A DNA stretch of 64,000 nucleotides from Reticulitermes speratus. Its lineage: Eukaryota > Arthropoda > Insecta > Blattodea > Rhinotermitidae. The position numbers were made by a program, and so were the translations under genes. Shown here in pieces: positions 34,339 to 44,579 of this stretch (positions are counted from its first letter, which is position 1; each line of letters starts with the position of its first letter). Below the pieces are notes generated by a model, which did not search any database, was not told the origin of the DNA, and was given only the letters and a program-made list of their open reading frames with translations. Location of the stretch: NCBI GenBank assembly GCA_021186555.1, contig JAJKFL010000004.1, positions 41,274,351-41,338,350 on the forward strand, in the 5' to 3' direction.

Positions 34339-34356
34339 ATTAATAAGACGAACATA

Positions 34357-35047
34357 AAACATAAACATAAAACATAAACATAAAACAGTCATTAAGGTAC
34401 AACAAAGAGCTAGAAGATCATAAAGAAAATAATTACAAATAAAAATGAAAAAATATGCATCACAATGAGCCCATGTTGGCGCGAGTTTCAAACTTGCGTC
34501 GCGGCGCAACTCGGGCCGTTGACAGGAGATGAGACGTGGCGCAGCATGTCGTTAGGCGGACAAAGCGGGCTGGAATGTGCTTTGTGTCGCTGAAGCGAGA
34601 CTGCGGGTGTCGCTGATTGCGAAGTAACGAATGAGTGGTCGTGGTTGTTTGTGAGTGGCTGGGCCAGTTGCTGCTGCGACCGACTTTGTACAGTCGTGAC
34701 GAAACGGGACAAATGCGTCGGGTTGTTCTGAAATATGGCGATAGCTCAGTGGGATAAACGAACTGCGTGTCATGGCGTAGTGACGTCAGTCAACTGCTAT
34801 AACCTGGGGAACATTGCTTATTGGGTAAGGTTTTGGAAAGAAACGACTGAGGAGAGACTGAGAAGAAGCGTGACAACTCTTGTGTGAAGATGGCGACAGT
34901 TTGGCTGTGTGAAGAAGTGGCTGAGGCGAACGGCGGGCGTAAAAGGGGAGTGTAGAACAATAAGGTGTAGAGATGTAGACACTCTACACACAACGTCAGT
35001 AGGATAAACAGACGAGGGCTTCAGAGTCAAGGGGTTTAATTCCCGGC
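34357..35047. other. No protein gene; tRNA-like segments at about 34738 and 34990-35045
   Basis: ATAGCTCAGTGGGATAAAC (34741) and CAGTAGGATAAACAGACGAG ... GGGTTTAATTCCCGG (34993-35045) look like box A and box B of a tRNA-derived SINE head. Neither folds convincingly into a full tRNA by eye. The hammerhead element interrupts the second. Confidence 0.5.
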
Positions 35048-35115
35048 AGAAATGAAACTTATTAAAAGTTATACTAGACCAACATGTGCACTATATTCTT
35101 GTAAGTAAGTCAATC

Positions 35116-35160
35116 ACCCCTACATATGTTTCGGCCTATAACAGGCCATCCTCAGGGGGT
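35116..35160 (-). ncRNA. Hammerhead ribozyme motif (consensus-like)
   Basis: Minus strand: ACCCC, CTGAGGA, stem II GGCCT/AGGCC (5 bp), GAAACATATGTA, GGGGT. Stem I ACCCC/GGGGT is perfect, stem III is ACAT/ATGT, the triplet is GTA, and one extra T precedes stem II. Confidence 0.75.
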
Positions 35161-35396
35161 CAAAGTTTTTTACATAGACTTTACATCTGTTAGTTCAATT
35201 TTAAAAATAGTTAGTACATCTACATAAAATAAAATGAAATGAATCGTAGTTGCCAATGGATTTTGGTATTATTACTGCAGCTGTAAATTACCAAAATCCA
35301 TTGGCAACTACGATTCATTTCATTTTATTTTATGTAGATGTACTAACTATTTTTAAAATTGAACTAACAGATGTAAAGTCTATGTAAAAAACTTTG

Positions 35397-35441
35397 ACCC
35401 CCTGAGGATGGCCTGTTATAGGCCGAAACATATGTAGGGGT
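35397..35441 (+). ncRNA. Hammerhead ribozyme motif (consensus-like)
   Basis: Identical in design to its inverted partner: stem I 35397-35401 with 35437-35441, core CTGAGGA 35402-35408, stem II GGCCT/AGGCC, GAAAC, stem III ACAT/ATGT, cleavage predicted after 35436. Every invariant core base is present. Confidence 0.75.
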
Positions 35442-35540
35442 GATTGACTTACTTACAAGAATATAGTGCATATGTTGGTCTATTAAAACTTTGAATTAGT
35501 TAACAAAATGCAAGGTGAACACGACGTGAGAAATGAAACT

Positions 35541-35848
35541 CTTCTTTATCTTCGACGTCACATCCAGACGGACTCTGGGGCACACGACCTATCCAGTCAG
35601 TAGTGGGGCCTGATTTTTGTGGGAGTAAACGGGGTGGAACGTGACACTTATCACGTCTAGTTCCGATTTTAAGAAGGCTCTGTTGTGTGTCCACTGTTGC
35701 TGACGTCTTGATGCAGTGCTTCAGACGAGTCGGATGTGATGGACCGGAAGTTGCGTGGAGGAAACAGGAAGTGCATACAAGTTTTTTGTTAGAAAACATC
35801 GTGGGAAGACAAAGTATAGAACGTAGATGGAGCTAGAAGGCTAGCCTT
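35541..35848. other. No gene recognised
   Basis: A minus frame of 99 codons has no recognisable domain. Confidence 0.35.
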
Positions 35849-38356
35849 AAGCCTCTAAAGCTCAGCGGTTACTATATGTACCACCAATTTAACATTCACA
35901 AATTCTACGTTCTGCCCACACAGTGTATTTATGTGTTTTGTGTGGATCTGAGAACAAACAGCGATTATTTCACTGTACAACATTAACTGACTGGTTTGTA
36001 TAACTGAGACGGAGTGTGTTTACTGCGCGGTACGGACTGTATTTATGTGTTTTGTGTGGATCTCAGAACAAACAGCGATTATTTCACTGTACAGCATTAA
36101 CTGACTGGTTTGTATAACTGAGACGGAGTGTGTTTACTGCGCGGTACGGACTGTATTTATGTGTTTTGTGTGGATCTCAGAACAAACAGCGATTATTTCA
36201 CTGTACAGCATTAACTGACTGGTTTGTATAACTGAGACGGAGTGTGTTTACTGCGCGGTACGGACTGTATTTATGTGTTTTGTGTGGATCTCAGAACAAA
36301 CAGCGATTATTTCACTGTACAACATTAACTGACTGGTTTGTATAACTGAGACGGAGTGTGTTTACTGCGCGGTACGGACTGTATTTATGTGTTTTGTGTG
36401 GATCTCAGAACAAACAGCGATTATTTCACTGTACAACATTAACTGACTGGTTTGTATAACTGAGACGGAGTGTGTTTACTGCGCGGTACGGACTGTATTT
36501 ATGTGTTTTGTGTGGATCTCAGAACAAACAGCGATTATTTCACTGTACAACATTAACTGACTGGTTTGTATAACTGAGACGGAGTGTGTTTACTGCGCGG
36601 TACGGACTGTATTTATGTGTTTTGTGTGGATCTCAGAACAAACAGCGATTATTTCACTGTACAGCATTAACTGACTGGTTTGTATAACTGAGACGGAGTG
36701 TGTTTACTGCGCGGTACGGACTGTATTTATGTGTTTTGTGTGGATCTCAGAACAAACAGCGATTATTTCACTGTACAACATTAACTGACTGGTTTGTATA
36801 ACTGAGACGGAGTGTGTTTACTGCGCGGTACGGACTGTATTTATGTGTTTTGTGTGGATCTCAGAACAAACAGCGATTATTTCACTGTACAACATTAACT
36901 GACTGGTTTGTATAACTGAGACGGAGTGTGTTTACTGCGCGGTACGGACTGTATTTATGTGTTTTGTGTGGATCTCAGAACAAACAGCGATTATTTCACT
37001 GTACAACATTAACTGACTGGTTTGTATAACTGAGACGGAGTGTGTTTACTGCGCGGTACGGACTGTATTTATGTGTTTTGTGTGGATCTCAGAACAAACA
37101 GCGATTATTTCACTGTACAACATTAACTGAGTGGTTTGTATAACTGAGACGGAGTGTGTTTACTGCGCGGTACGGACTGTATTTATGTGTTTTGTGTGGA
37201 TCTCAGAACAAACAGCGATTATTTCACTGTACAACATTAACTGACTGGTTTGTATAACTGAGACGGAGTGTGTTTACTGCGCGGTACGGACTGTATTTAT
37301 GTGTTTTGTGTGGATCTCAGAACAAACAGCGATTATTTCACTGTACAACATTAACTGACTGGTTTGTATAACTGAGACGGAGTGTGTTTACTGCGCGGTA
37401 CGGAGTGTATTTATGTGTTTTGTGTGGATCTCAGAACAAACAGCGATTATTTCACTGTACAACATTAACTGACTGGTTTGTATAACTGAGACGGAGTGTG
37501 TTTACTGCGCGGTACGGACTGTATTTATGTGTTTTGTGTGGATCTCAGAACAAACAGCGATTATTTCACTGTACAACATTAACTGACTGGTTTGTATAAC
37601 TGAGACGGAGTGTGTTTACTGCGCGGTACGGACTGTATTTATGTGTTTTGTGTGGATCTCAGAACAAACAGCGATTATTTCACTGTACAGCATTAACTGA
37701 CTGGTTTGTATAACTGAGACGGAGTGTGTTTACTGCGCGGTACGGACTGTATTTATGTGTTTTGTGTGGATCTCAGAACAAACAGCGATTATTTCACTGT
37801 ACAGCATTAACTGACTGGTTTGTATAACTGAGACGGAGTGTGTTTACTGCGCGGTACGGACTGTATTTATGTGTTTTGTGTGGATCTCAGAACAAACAGC
37901 GATTATTTCACTGTACAGCATTAACTGACTGGTTTGTATAACTGAGACGGAGTGTGTTTACTGCGCGGTACGGACTGTATTTATGTGTTTTGTGTGGATC
38001 TCAGAACAAACAGCGATTATTTCACTGTACAGCATTAACTGACTGGTTTGTATAACTGAGACGGAGTGTGTTTACTGCGCGGTACGGACTGTATTTATGT
38101 GTTTTGTGTGGATCTCAGAACAAACAGCGATTATTTCACTGTACAGCATTAACTGACTGGTTTGTATAACTGAGACGGAGTGTGTTTACTGCGCGGTACG
38201 GACTGTATTTATGTGTTTTGTGTGGATCTCAGAACAAACAGCGATTATTTCACTGTACAACATTAACTGACTGGTTTGTATAACTGAGACGAAGTGTGTT
38301 TACTGCGCGGTACGGACTGAGTGTTTAAATGTAGCTAATTCGGGTTAATTTCAGTC
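35849..38356 (+). mobile_element. Largest 114-bp-unit TTAA element, about 21 units
   Basis: The left border is TTAAGCCTCTAAAGCTCAGC and the right border is GAGTGTTTAAATGTAGCTAA followed by TTCGGGTTAA. The ends are therefore TTAA with CC(C)-type termini, as in piggyBac-like elements. Units are almost identical; CAACATT/CAGCATT is the main polymorphism. Periodic open frames are absent or trivial. No transposase. Confidence 0.85.
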
Positions 38357-39075
38357 TTGAAAGGGTTAAATGTTCGAAGAAATAATCGGTCTGTGGACGA
38401 TGTTCTGAGATATGTAGACGTTAAAGCAGGTGGTACGTATAGTTACCGTTATGGTTTGAGCGTTGTGCTAGGTTCTAAAACTGCGAACTGAGTTAAAATT
38501 TATTTGTGTGTATTTTGTGATTTCCGTAATTATTCGACGCCTTAATTATATAAACCCTTTCAGTCCGACGCTAGAGGCACTGCACGTCACTGCAGTGGTC
38601 TAGGTCGTGACACCGTGTCGTTTGGTAGAAGGCTGCAAAGTTTCAGAGCAACGTGCCATATTCTGTCAGCACGTTCTGTCCACCTACCAGATTACACGGT
38701 GTCATAACCCAGACGACTGCAGTGTCAATCAATTTGGTATTGTCCAATGAACAAAGACCAGCGCATTGACAAAAGTTTTGTGTTGCCTGCTGCAGTCACA
38801 AGTGTACATCTGTTTGGTTTTGATTGGTTTTAGAAATCACGTGATAGGAACAGACAGCAGGTGGGGGCGGGGAATTTGTCAAGTTACTTTAACTGTTGCT
38901 CTTAGGCTCTTCGTTTCTCACAGAGCAATAACGTGTGTTCGCTTCATAATTCATTTATTCTGTTATGTCTCTCTTTCGTCTTCCATGCAGTCTTTGCCCC
39001 CCTTTCTGTTCTGTCTCTTTGATTTTTTCAGTTCGTTTTCACTTAACCCTTTGAAGGCGTTGATTTGTAAATAGT
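38357..39075. other. No gene; remnants of TTAA-type ends and decayed repeats
   Basis: GAAAGGGTTAA (38366-38376) and TTAACCCTTTGAAGGCG (39044-39060) are further TTAA/CCCT-like borders. 38395-38455 (GTGGTACGTATAGTTACC) is a minus-strand remnant of the 114-bp element head. A 102-codon frame (38766-39074) has no known domain. Confidence 0.4.
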
Positions 39076-39229
39076 ACAGGGTCCTTATTTTTCTGACAAC
39101 TATGCTTTGTCACTTCCCGATGCTTCTGCACCGAGCGTGTAGCGGTCTGTTGAGTCGGCTAGGGCAATGCGATAAGAGAAACCAACATCAATTTGCAACC
39201 GACAGTTGTCATAGAATAATGACCCTGTA
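39076..39229. mobile_element. Short TIR element, about 154 bp
   Basis: TACAGGGTCCTTATTTTTCT and its counterpart ATAGAATAATGACCCTGTA are inverted repeats, with CTGACAACT/AGTTGTC inside. Related single ends appear at 14567, 51208 and 55110. Confidence 0.65.
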
Positions 39230-39254
39230 TGTACAAAGTGCTGTAGTGCTGTAG

Positions 39255-39366
39255 TATCAGCTGTACTACCAGTACTAGCTGTACTACCAGTACTAGCTGT
39301 ACTACCAGTACTAGCTGTACTACCAGTACTAGCTGTACTACCAGTACTACCAGTACTAGCTGTACT
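39255..39366. repeat. 18-bp tandem array, about 6 copies
   Basis: AGCTGTACTACCAGTACT repeats. It contains the AGTACT palindrome. Confidence 0.92.
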
Positions 39367-39566
39367 GTCGTTTGTATTGTCACTGCAATTTAAGTAACAT
39401 ATAAAATCTGAGGATTAGTTATTTAAAAAGGTGAGGCCCCAAGGGCTGCTTTCATATGATATGGGCGTATTCTTTCGCGCATGCGCAAATTTAGCCCGAT
39501 ACAGTCCAGTCGTCTATGCCATTGCTTTATACTCTGAACTGACACCTGAAAATCGGCCCAGTGCCA

Positions 39567-39601
39567 CAAACAAACAAACAAACAAACAAACAAACAAACA
39601 A
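39567..39601. repeat. (CAAA)n microsatellite
   Basis: About nine perfect tetranucleotides. Confidence 0.95.
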
Positions 39602-39869
39602 AGTCAGATTACTCTTATAATTAAAGTTAGAGTCTGACAAAAGCAAGTGGCATTATGTTCTGCGTTTGGTTTTTTCCCGTTGCACCTCGTAGTGATGGCT
39701 TGTTGTATTGCGTGAAACATGTGACTGCTGTGGGGCGAAGTGGAGAGCGTCTTAAGGTTAAAGCAGCTGGAACGACTACAAGGAAACAGTTTGTGTCTTA
39801 AACCTTTGAAGTCGAAAATCAACCTGACAATATATATATATATATGTATATATATATGTATATATATAT

Positions 39870-40412
39870 ATTCAGTCCGTACCGCGCAGTAAACACACTC
39901 CGTCTCAGTTATACAAACCAGTCAGTTAATGTTGTACAGTGAAATAATCGCTGTTTGTTCTGAGATCCACACAAAACACATAAATACAGTCCGTACCGCG
40001 CAGTAAACACACTCCGTCTCAGTTACACAAACCAGTCAGTTAATGTTGTACAGTGAAATAATCGCTGTTTGTTCTGAGATCCACACAAAACACATAAATA
40101 CAGTCCGTACCGCGCAGTAAACACACTCCGTCTCAGTTATACAAACCAGTCAGTTAATGTTGTACAGTGAAATAATCGCTGTTTGTTCTGAGATCCACAC
40201 AAAACACATAAATACAGTCCGTACCGCGCAGTAAACACACTCCGTCTCAGTTATACAAACCAGTCAGTTAATGTTGTACAGTGAAATAATCGCTGTTTGT
40301 TCTCAGATCCACACAAAACACATAAATACACTGTGTGGGCAGAACATAGAATTTGTGAATATTAAACATTGTGGTACATATAGTAACCACTGGGCTTTTG
40401 AGGGTTAAATAA
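39870..40412 (-). mobile_element. 114-bp-unit TTAA element, four units, minus strand
   Basis: CAGTCCGTACCGCGCAGTAA units end with the head AGTAACCACTGGGCTTTTGA and GGGTTAA at 40402-40408. A (TA)n/TATATG stretch at 39827-39868 precedes it. Confidence 0.82.
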
Positions 40413-40589
40413 TTTAGTTGCATAAATCCGTCTTACATAGTACCAGCTCGAGTACCGACTTAGACCCGTAGACCGGTATTGTACTCCAAGACGTCGCGAC
40501 GCTGGGCTGCTCGATTGGCTGAAGCTGGTCGTTATCAGACTTTGTGACGCTCACCGCCACATGCATACCAGATCACACAATACGCCCCC

Positions 40590-40950
40590 CCCCCCTACAG
40601 GCCAGCTAGATGAAGGGGAAACTCCGAGCGTTGCGACTGTCCTGGTCACTTCACGCCTCTTGACATCGGTTTGTTCCGCCGCAATGCAAAGTGCAAGCAG
40701 TTCTGTGGCCAACGCTTTTTGGAAGGTTCCCAGGCTTCGCCCGCTTGTCCTTGAGATAAGCATGGAGCATTCGTGAAATGATACTGACAGGGGAAAACCG
40801 AAGTACTGGGAGAAAAACCTGTGCCAGTGCCACTTTGTACACCACAAATCTCACACGGACTGACCTGCAATAGACCTGCAATAGACCCCGGTTTCCGCGA
40901 CTAATCGTCTGAGCAATGGCACGGTCCTGAAGCTTGAAACGGGTTTGGGT
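40590..40950 (-). mobile_element. SINE family D, unexpanded copy (single internal unit)
   Basis: Minus strand: tRNA-like CCGTGCCATTGCTCAGACGA, then GAGATTTGTGGTGTACAAAG, GGCACTGGCACAGGTTTTTC, one CTCCCAGTACTTCGGTTTTC unit, AGCCTGGGAACCTTCC and the distal body. The order equals the expanded loci with a single partial 91-bp unit, so this is the likely ancestral layout. Confidence 0.78.
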
Positions 40951-41499
40951 AATGTTTAACAAGACAGGCAATGTACGTATACACGTAATATTAAGGCGCG
41001 TTCGCGTAACCATTGTTGCAGTGGAAAAGCAATAAATATTACATATTCTGATTGTGTGTCTGTAACCTTAGTTATCCAGCATGCAAAGCGCATGCGCCGT
41101 ATTATATTGTCATCTGTGGACTGCCTGGCTGTACCATATTTTTCCACATTATCTCATAAACGGCACGATTTTTGGAAAATAGTTATTGAACATAAAATGT
41201 GTGTTTTGATTTTCTCTACAACTTTTGTCTGAATCATTTCTCATTCTAAGAAGAATTGAGCAAGATATTATCATAAATGTACATAGGTCTTTATGTAAAG
41301 TACCGTTATTGTTGTCGGATTTTAATGAAACTTCAAATTTCTTGACAGATTTTCGAAAAATACTCAGATTTCATTAAAATCCGTCCATTGGGAGCCGAGT
41401 TGTTCCATGCGGACAGACAGACGACAGTCAGGTAATGGTCGTTTTTTTTTTTTTTGCAATTTTGCGAATGCGCCTAAAAATTTTAGTTCCTACGTCACA
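40951..41499. other. No gene recognised; T tract at about 41441-41453
   Basis: GATTTTAATGAAACTTCAAA and ATTTCATTAAAATCCGTC are mutual near-inverted repeats (41317-41390). They may be an old repeat also seen at 28.75 kb. Confidence 0.4.
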
Positions 41500-42815
41500 G
41501 AGAACACACTCCGTCTCAGTTATACAAACCAGTCAGTTAATGTTGTACAGTGAAATAATCGCTGTTTGTTCTGAGATCCACACAAAACACATAAATACAG
41601 TCCGTACCGCGCAGTAAACACACTCCGTCTCAGTTATACAAACCAGTCAGTTAATGTTGTACAGTGAAATAATCGCTGTTTGTTCTGAGATCCACACAAA
41701 ACACATAAATACAGTCCGTACCGCGCAGTAAACACACTCCGTCTCAGTTATACAAACCAGTCAGTTAATGCTGTACAGTGAAATAATCGCTGTTTGTTCT
41801 GAGATCCACACAAAACACATAAATACAGTCCGTACCGCGCAGTAAACACACTCCGTCTCAGTTATACAAACCAGTCAGTTAATGTTGTACAGTGAAATAA
41901 TCGCTGTTTGTTCTGAGATCCACACAAAACACATAAATACAGTCCGTACCGCGCAGTAAACACACTCCGTCTCAGTTATACAAACCAGTCAGTTAATGTT
42001 GTACAGTGAAATAATCGCTGTTTGTTCTGAGATCCACACAAAACACATAAATACAGTCCGTACCGCGCAGTAAACACACTCCGTCTCAGTTATACAAACC
42101 AGTCAGTTAATGTTGTACAGTGAAATAATCGCTGTTTGTTCTGAGATCCACACAAAACACATAAATACAGTCCGTACCGCGCAGTAAACACACTCCGTCT
42201 CAGTTATACAAACCAGTCAGTTAATGTTGTACAGTGAAATAATCGCTGTTTGTTCTGAGATCCACACAAAACACATAAATACAGTCCGTACCGCGCAGTA
42301 AACACACTCCGTCTCAGTTATACAAACCAGTCAGTTAATGTTGTACAGTGAAATAATCGCTGTTTGTTCTGAGATCCACACAAAACACATAAATACAGTC
42401 CGTACCGCGCAGTAAACACACTCCGTCTCAGTTATACAAACCAGTCAGTTAATGTTGTACAGTGAAATAATCGCTGTTTGTTCTGAGATCCACACAAAAC
42501 ACATAAATACAGTCCGTACCGCGCAGTAAACACACTCCGTCTCAGTTATACAAACCAGTCAGTTAATGTTGTACAGTCAAATAATCGCTGTTTGTTCTGA
42601 GATCCACACAAAACACATAAATACAGTCCGTACCGCGCAGTAAACACACTCCGTCTCAGTTATACAAACCAGTCAGTTAATGTTGTACAGTCAAATAATC
42701 GCTGTTTGTTCTGAGATCCACACAAAACACATAAATACACTGTGTGGGCAGAACGTAGAATTTGTGAATGTTAAACCTGGCGGTACATATAGTAACCACG
42801 GAGCCATGAAGTGCT
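41500..42815 (-). mobile_element. 114-bp-unit TTAA element, about 11 units, minus strand
   Basis: Same unit reversed. The head is at the right (GTGTGGGCAGAACGTAGAAT ... TAGTAACCACGGAGC). The left end enters mid-unit at ACACACTCCGTCTCAG, so the tail terminus is missing. Confidence 0.85.
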
Positions 42816-42829
42816 AACTTCGTCTTCAC

Positions 42830-43110
42830 ACGTACCACTGTCTATTGTTGCCCGTCAGGTCGTGACACTGCATAGTCTGGAGGTGTGCATGAGCGTTTCG
42901 TCGCAACGTTCTGCCTCCTTCTTCAGCGCAGAACTTCACCCTGCACTTTGTGGCGGTTTCTTTCTCCGAAGCGTTAAATTGTAACTGCGAGACAGAGGCA
43001 AGTGTTTCTTTCGAATCGTCGGTACTGTACCTTCAATGTAGAGACATTTGTTCCAAACTGTACCATGTTACCAGACTGCACGATGTCATGACCCAGAAGT
43101 CCAGAACATG
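42830..43110 (-). mobile_element. Decayed fold-back element with hammerhead-like remnant
   Basis: CGTGACACTGCATAGTCTGG and CCAGACTGCACGATGTCATG are imperfect inverted repeats. Minus-strand GCTGAAGAAGG ... GACGAAACG (42895-42940) keeps CTGAAGA and GAAAC. A related CAGATTACACGGTGTCATAA lies at 38.69 kb. Confidence 0.4.
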
Positions 43111-43510
43111 CATCTTACGTCAAACAGAGTGCGTCGCGATCTGTTCCACTATTGCCACCACCTCCCCCATAATGGTATTTGTTTAAATAGAGGTGTGCAA
43201 GGGTGGCTGTATTATGCTGTGGTGATTGGATTTTAGGGGTGACTGAGGGGTTGTAGCAGAATTGGATGATTATTATACCGCAATGGTTGTATTAGCGAAT
43301 GTTGTCATGAGATTGGCTTGTATTGTGCGCTGGAGCAGCAGGGAGGGTTGGTCTGACGTCGGGGCAGGTGTTGCCCTCTTCATCACACTGGGTGCTCAGA
43401 GCAACACAGTCGCAAGTCTCAGTCTCCGTAAGGCCGTCCGACGTGCCTCGCGCCATTAGAAACTTGAAGTGTGTCTTTATGTCTTTTGATTCTTGAAGTG
43501 AAAGGCGATT

Positions 43511-43727
43511 GCTTCTGGCCTTCGCTCTTCTGGGATGTTACGCGGCGTACATTGGCAGCTGCTTACCGACGTTTCGGGACAGCGTATTTGTCCCATTTTC
43601 AAGGACCAAGCAGTCCACTTCTTGGACCGCTTGATAGTTGGAGATGGGACCAGTGGGCTGCCTCGAAACGTCTGCGTCGAGCTGCCAACCTGCACGGTGT
43701 AACATCCCAGAAGAGCGAAGGCGGAAG
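43511..43727 (-). mobile_element. Decayed fold-back element, hammerhead-like core remnant
   Basis: The arms CTTCGCTCTTCTGGGATGTT and complement (43511-43539, 43700-43727), plus TTGGCAGCT/AGCTGCCAA, define a hairpin. The minus strand near 43565-43605 reads TTGAAAA, stem II GGGAC/GTCCC, GAAACGTC. Two core positions deviate. Confidence 0.5.
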
Positions 43728-43789
43728 CCTGAAATCTCGCAGCGATTATTTGTGTTCTCCAAAACATCCAGACCGCCTCTGGGGCCCAC

Positions 43790-43935
43790 CCTGCCTGCTA
43801 TTCAAGAGGTACCGGGGTTCTTTCCCGGGGGTAATGCGGCCGGGGCGTGAAGTTGACCACTGACCTTCATCTGGTGCGGAGGATGAGAATGGGTGGAGCT
43901 GAACCTCTACCGCTCTTATGTTCGTTCATGGTGTA
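43790..43935 (+). mobile_element. SINE family B fragment
   Basis: TTTCCCGGGGGTAATGCGGC, TGACCACTGACCTTCATCTG and GAACCTCTACCGCTCTTATG parallel the body of the copies at 51.7 and 63.7 kb. The head is missing. Confidence 0.6.
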
Positions 43936-43997
43936 GATAGGAGCTTTCTGTAACAGTGCTCCATATCAACTACTTGTGCTGACTCAGCAGATGAGAT

Positions 43998-44355
43998 GAA
44001 TTACAGAAACATGGCGGACATGTGAAGCGAAGTGCAGAAACAGAGCGGACATGTGAAGCGAAGTGCAGAAACAGAGCGGACATGTGAAGCGAAGTGCAGA
44101 AACAGAGCGGACATGTGAAGCGAAGTGCAGAAACAGAGCGGACATGTGAAGCGAAGTGCAGAAACAGAGCGGACATGTGAAGCGAAGTGCAGAAACAGAG
44201 CGGACATGTGAAGCGAAGTGCAGAAACAGAGCGGACATGTGAAGCGAAGTGCAGAAACAGAGCGGACATGTGAAGCGAAGTGCAGAAACAGAGCGGACAT
44301 GTGAAGCGAAGTGCAGAAACAGAGCGGACATGTGAAGCGAAGTGCAGAAACAGAG
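43998..44355. repeat. 31-bp tandem array, about 11.5 copies
   Basis: The unit is GAAGCGAAGTGCAGAAACAG plus AGCGGACATGT. Copies are virtually identical. 31 leaves remainder 1 on division by 3, so the long minus frames are artefacts. Confidence 0.96.
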
Positions 44356-44414
44356 TAAAGCGAATAAGACAAAACAATCACGTAACAAACAAAGCGATAA
44401 TGTTATCACAGTGT

Positions 44415-44463
44415 AATGATGATGATGATAATAATGATAATAATAATAATAATAATAATAATA
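44415..44463. repeat. (GAT)n/(AAT)n microsatellite
   Basis: Compound trinucleotide run. Confidence 0.92.
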
Positions 44464-44579
44464 GGGCCGCAATTTGAACCGGCCCATGCACAAAATACCG
44501 TGCATTATGCACTTACAGTATGATAAACATAATATGGAGCTCTAAACTCCTCGTAACTCATAATTAGCATGACTAACAG

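Larger units (their letters stand above)
31459..34343 (+). mobile_element. Composite hammerhead element with 35-bp array and nested mariner
   Basis: A perfect 13-bp direct repeat TAAGACGAACATA flanks the unit at 31446-31458 and 34344-34356. From left: an inverted partial copy (31460-31600) with a minus-strand hammerhead-like motif, a spacer, the plus-strand copy (31660-31825) with the second motif, about 55 copies of a 35-bp unit, and a fold-back mariner inside the last satellite unit. The arms share CACTGGTCCATTTGGTATTA and its complement. No reverse transcriptase or GIY-YIG coding sequence is present, so it is non-autonomous. The Penelope-like link is inferred from the ribozyme type. Confidence 0.7.
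35060..35528 (+). mobile_element. Complete hammerhead fold-back element with 12-bp target duplication
   Basis: A perfect direct repeat AGAAATGAAACT flanks it at 35048-35059 and 35529-35540. Inside is an almost perfect palindrome of about 430 bp. The arms, about 35060-35265 and 35283-35487, contain TGGATTTTGGTA/TACCAAAATCCA at the centre and a hammerhead motif in each. The plus copy continues about 40 bp further with ATGCAAGGTGAACACGACGT, the tail that forms the 35-bp satellite at 31.8 kb. There are no ORFs. It is the cleanest copy in the window. Confidence 0.82.

Noticed and set aside
39827..39868. (TA)n/TATATG run as a promoter TATA region
   Set aside because: Simple-sequence repeat next to a transposon array. 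No gene downstream.
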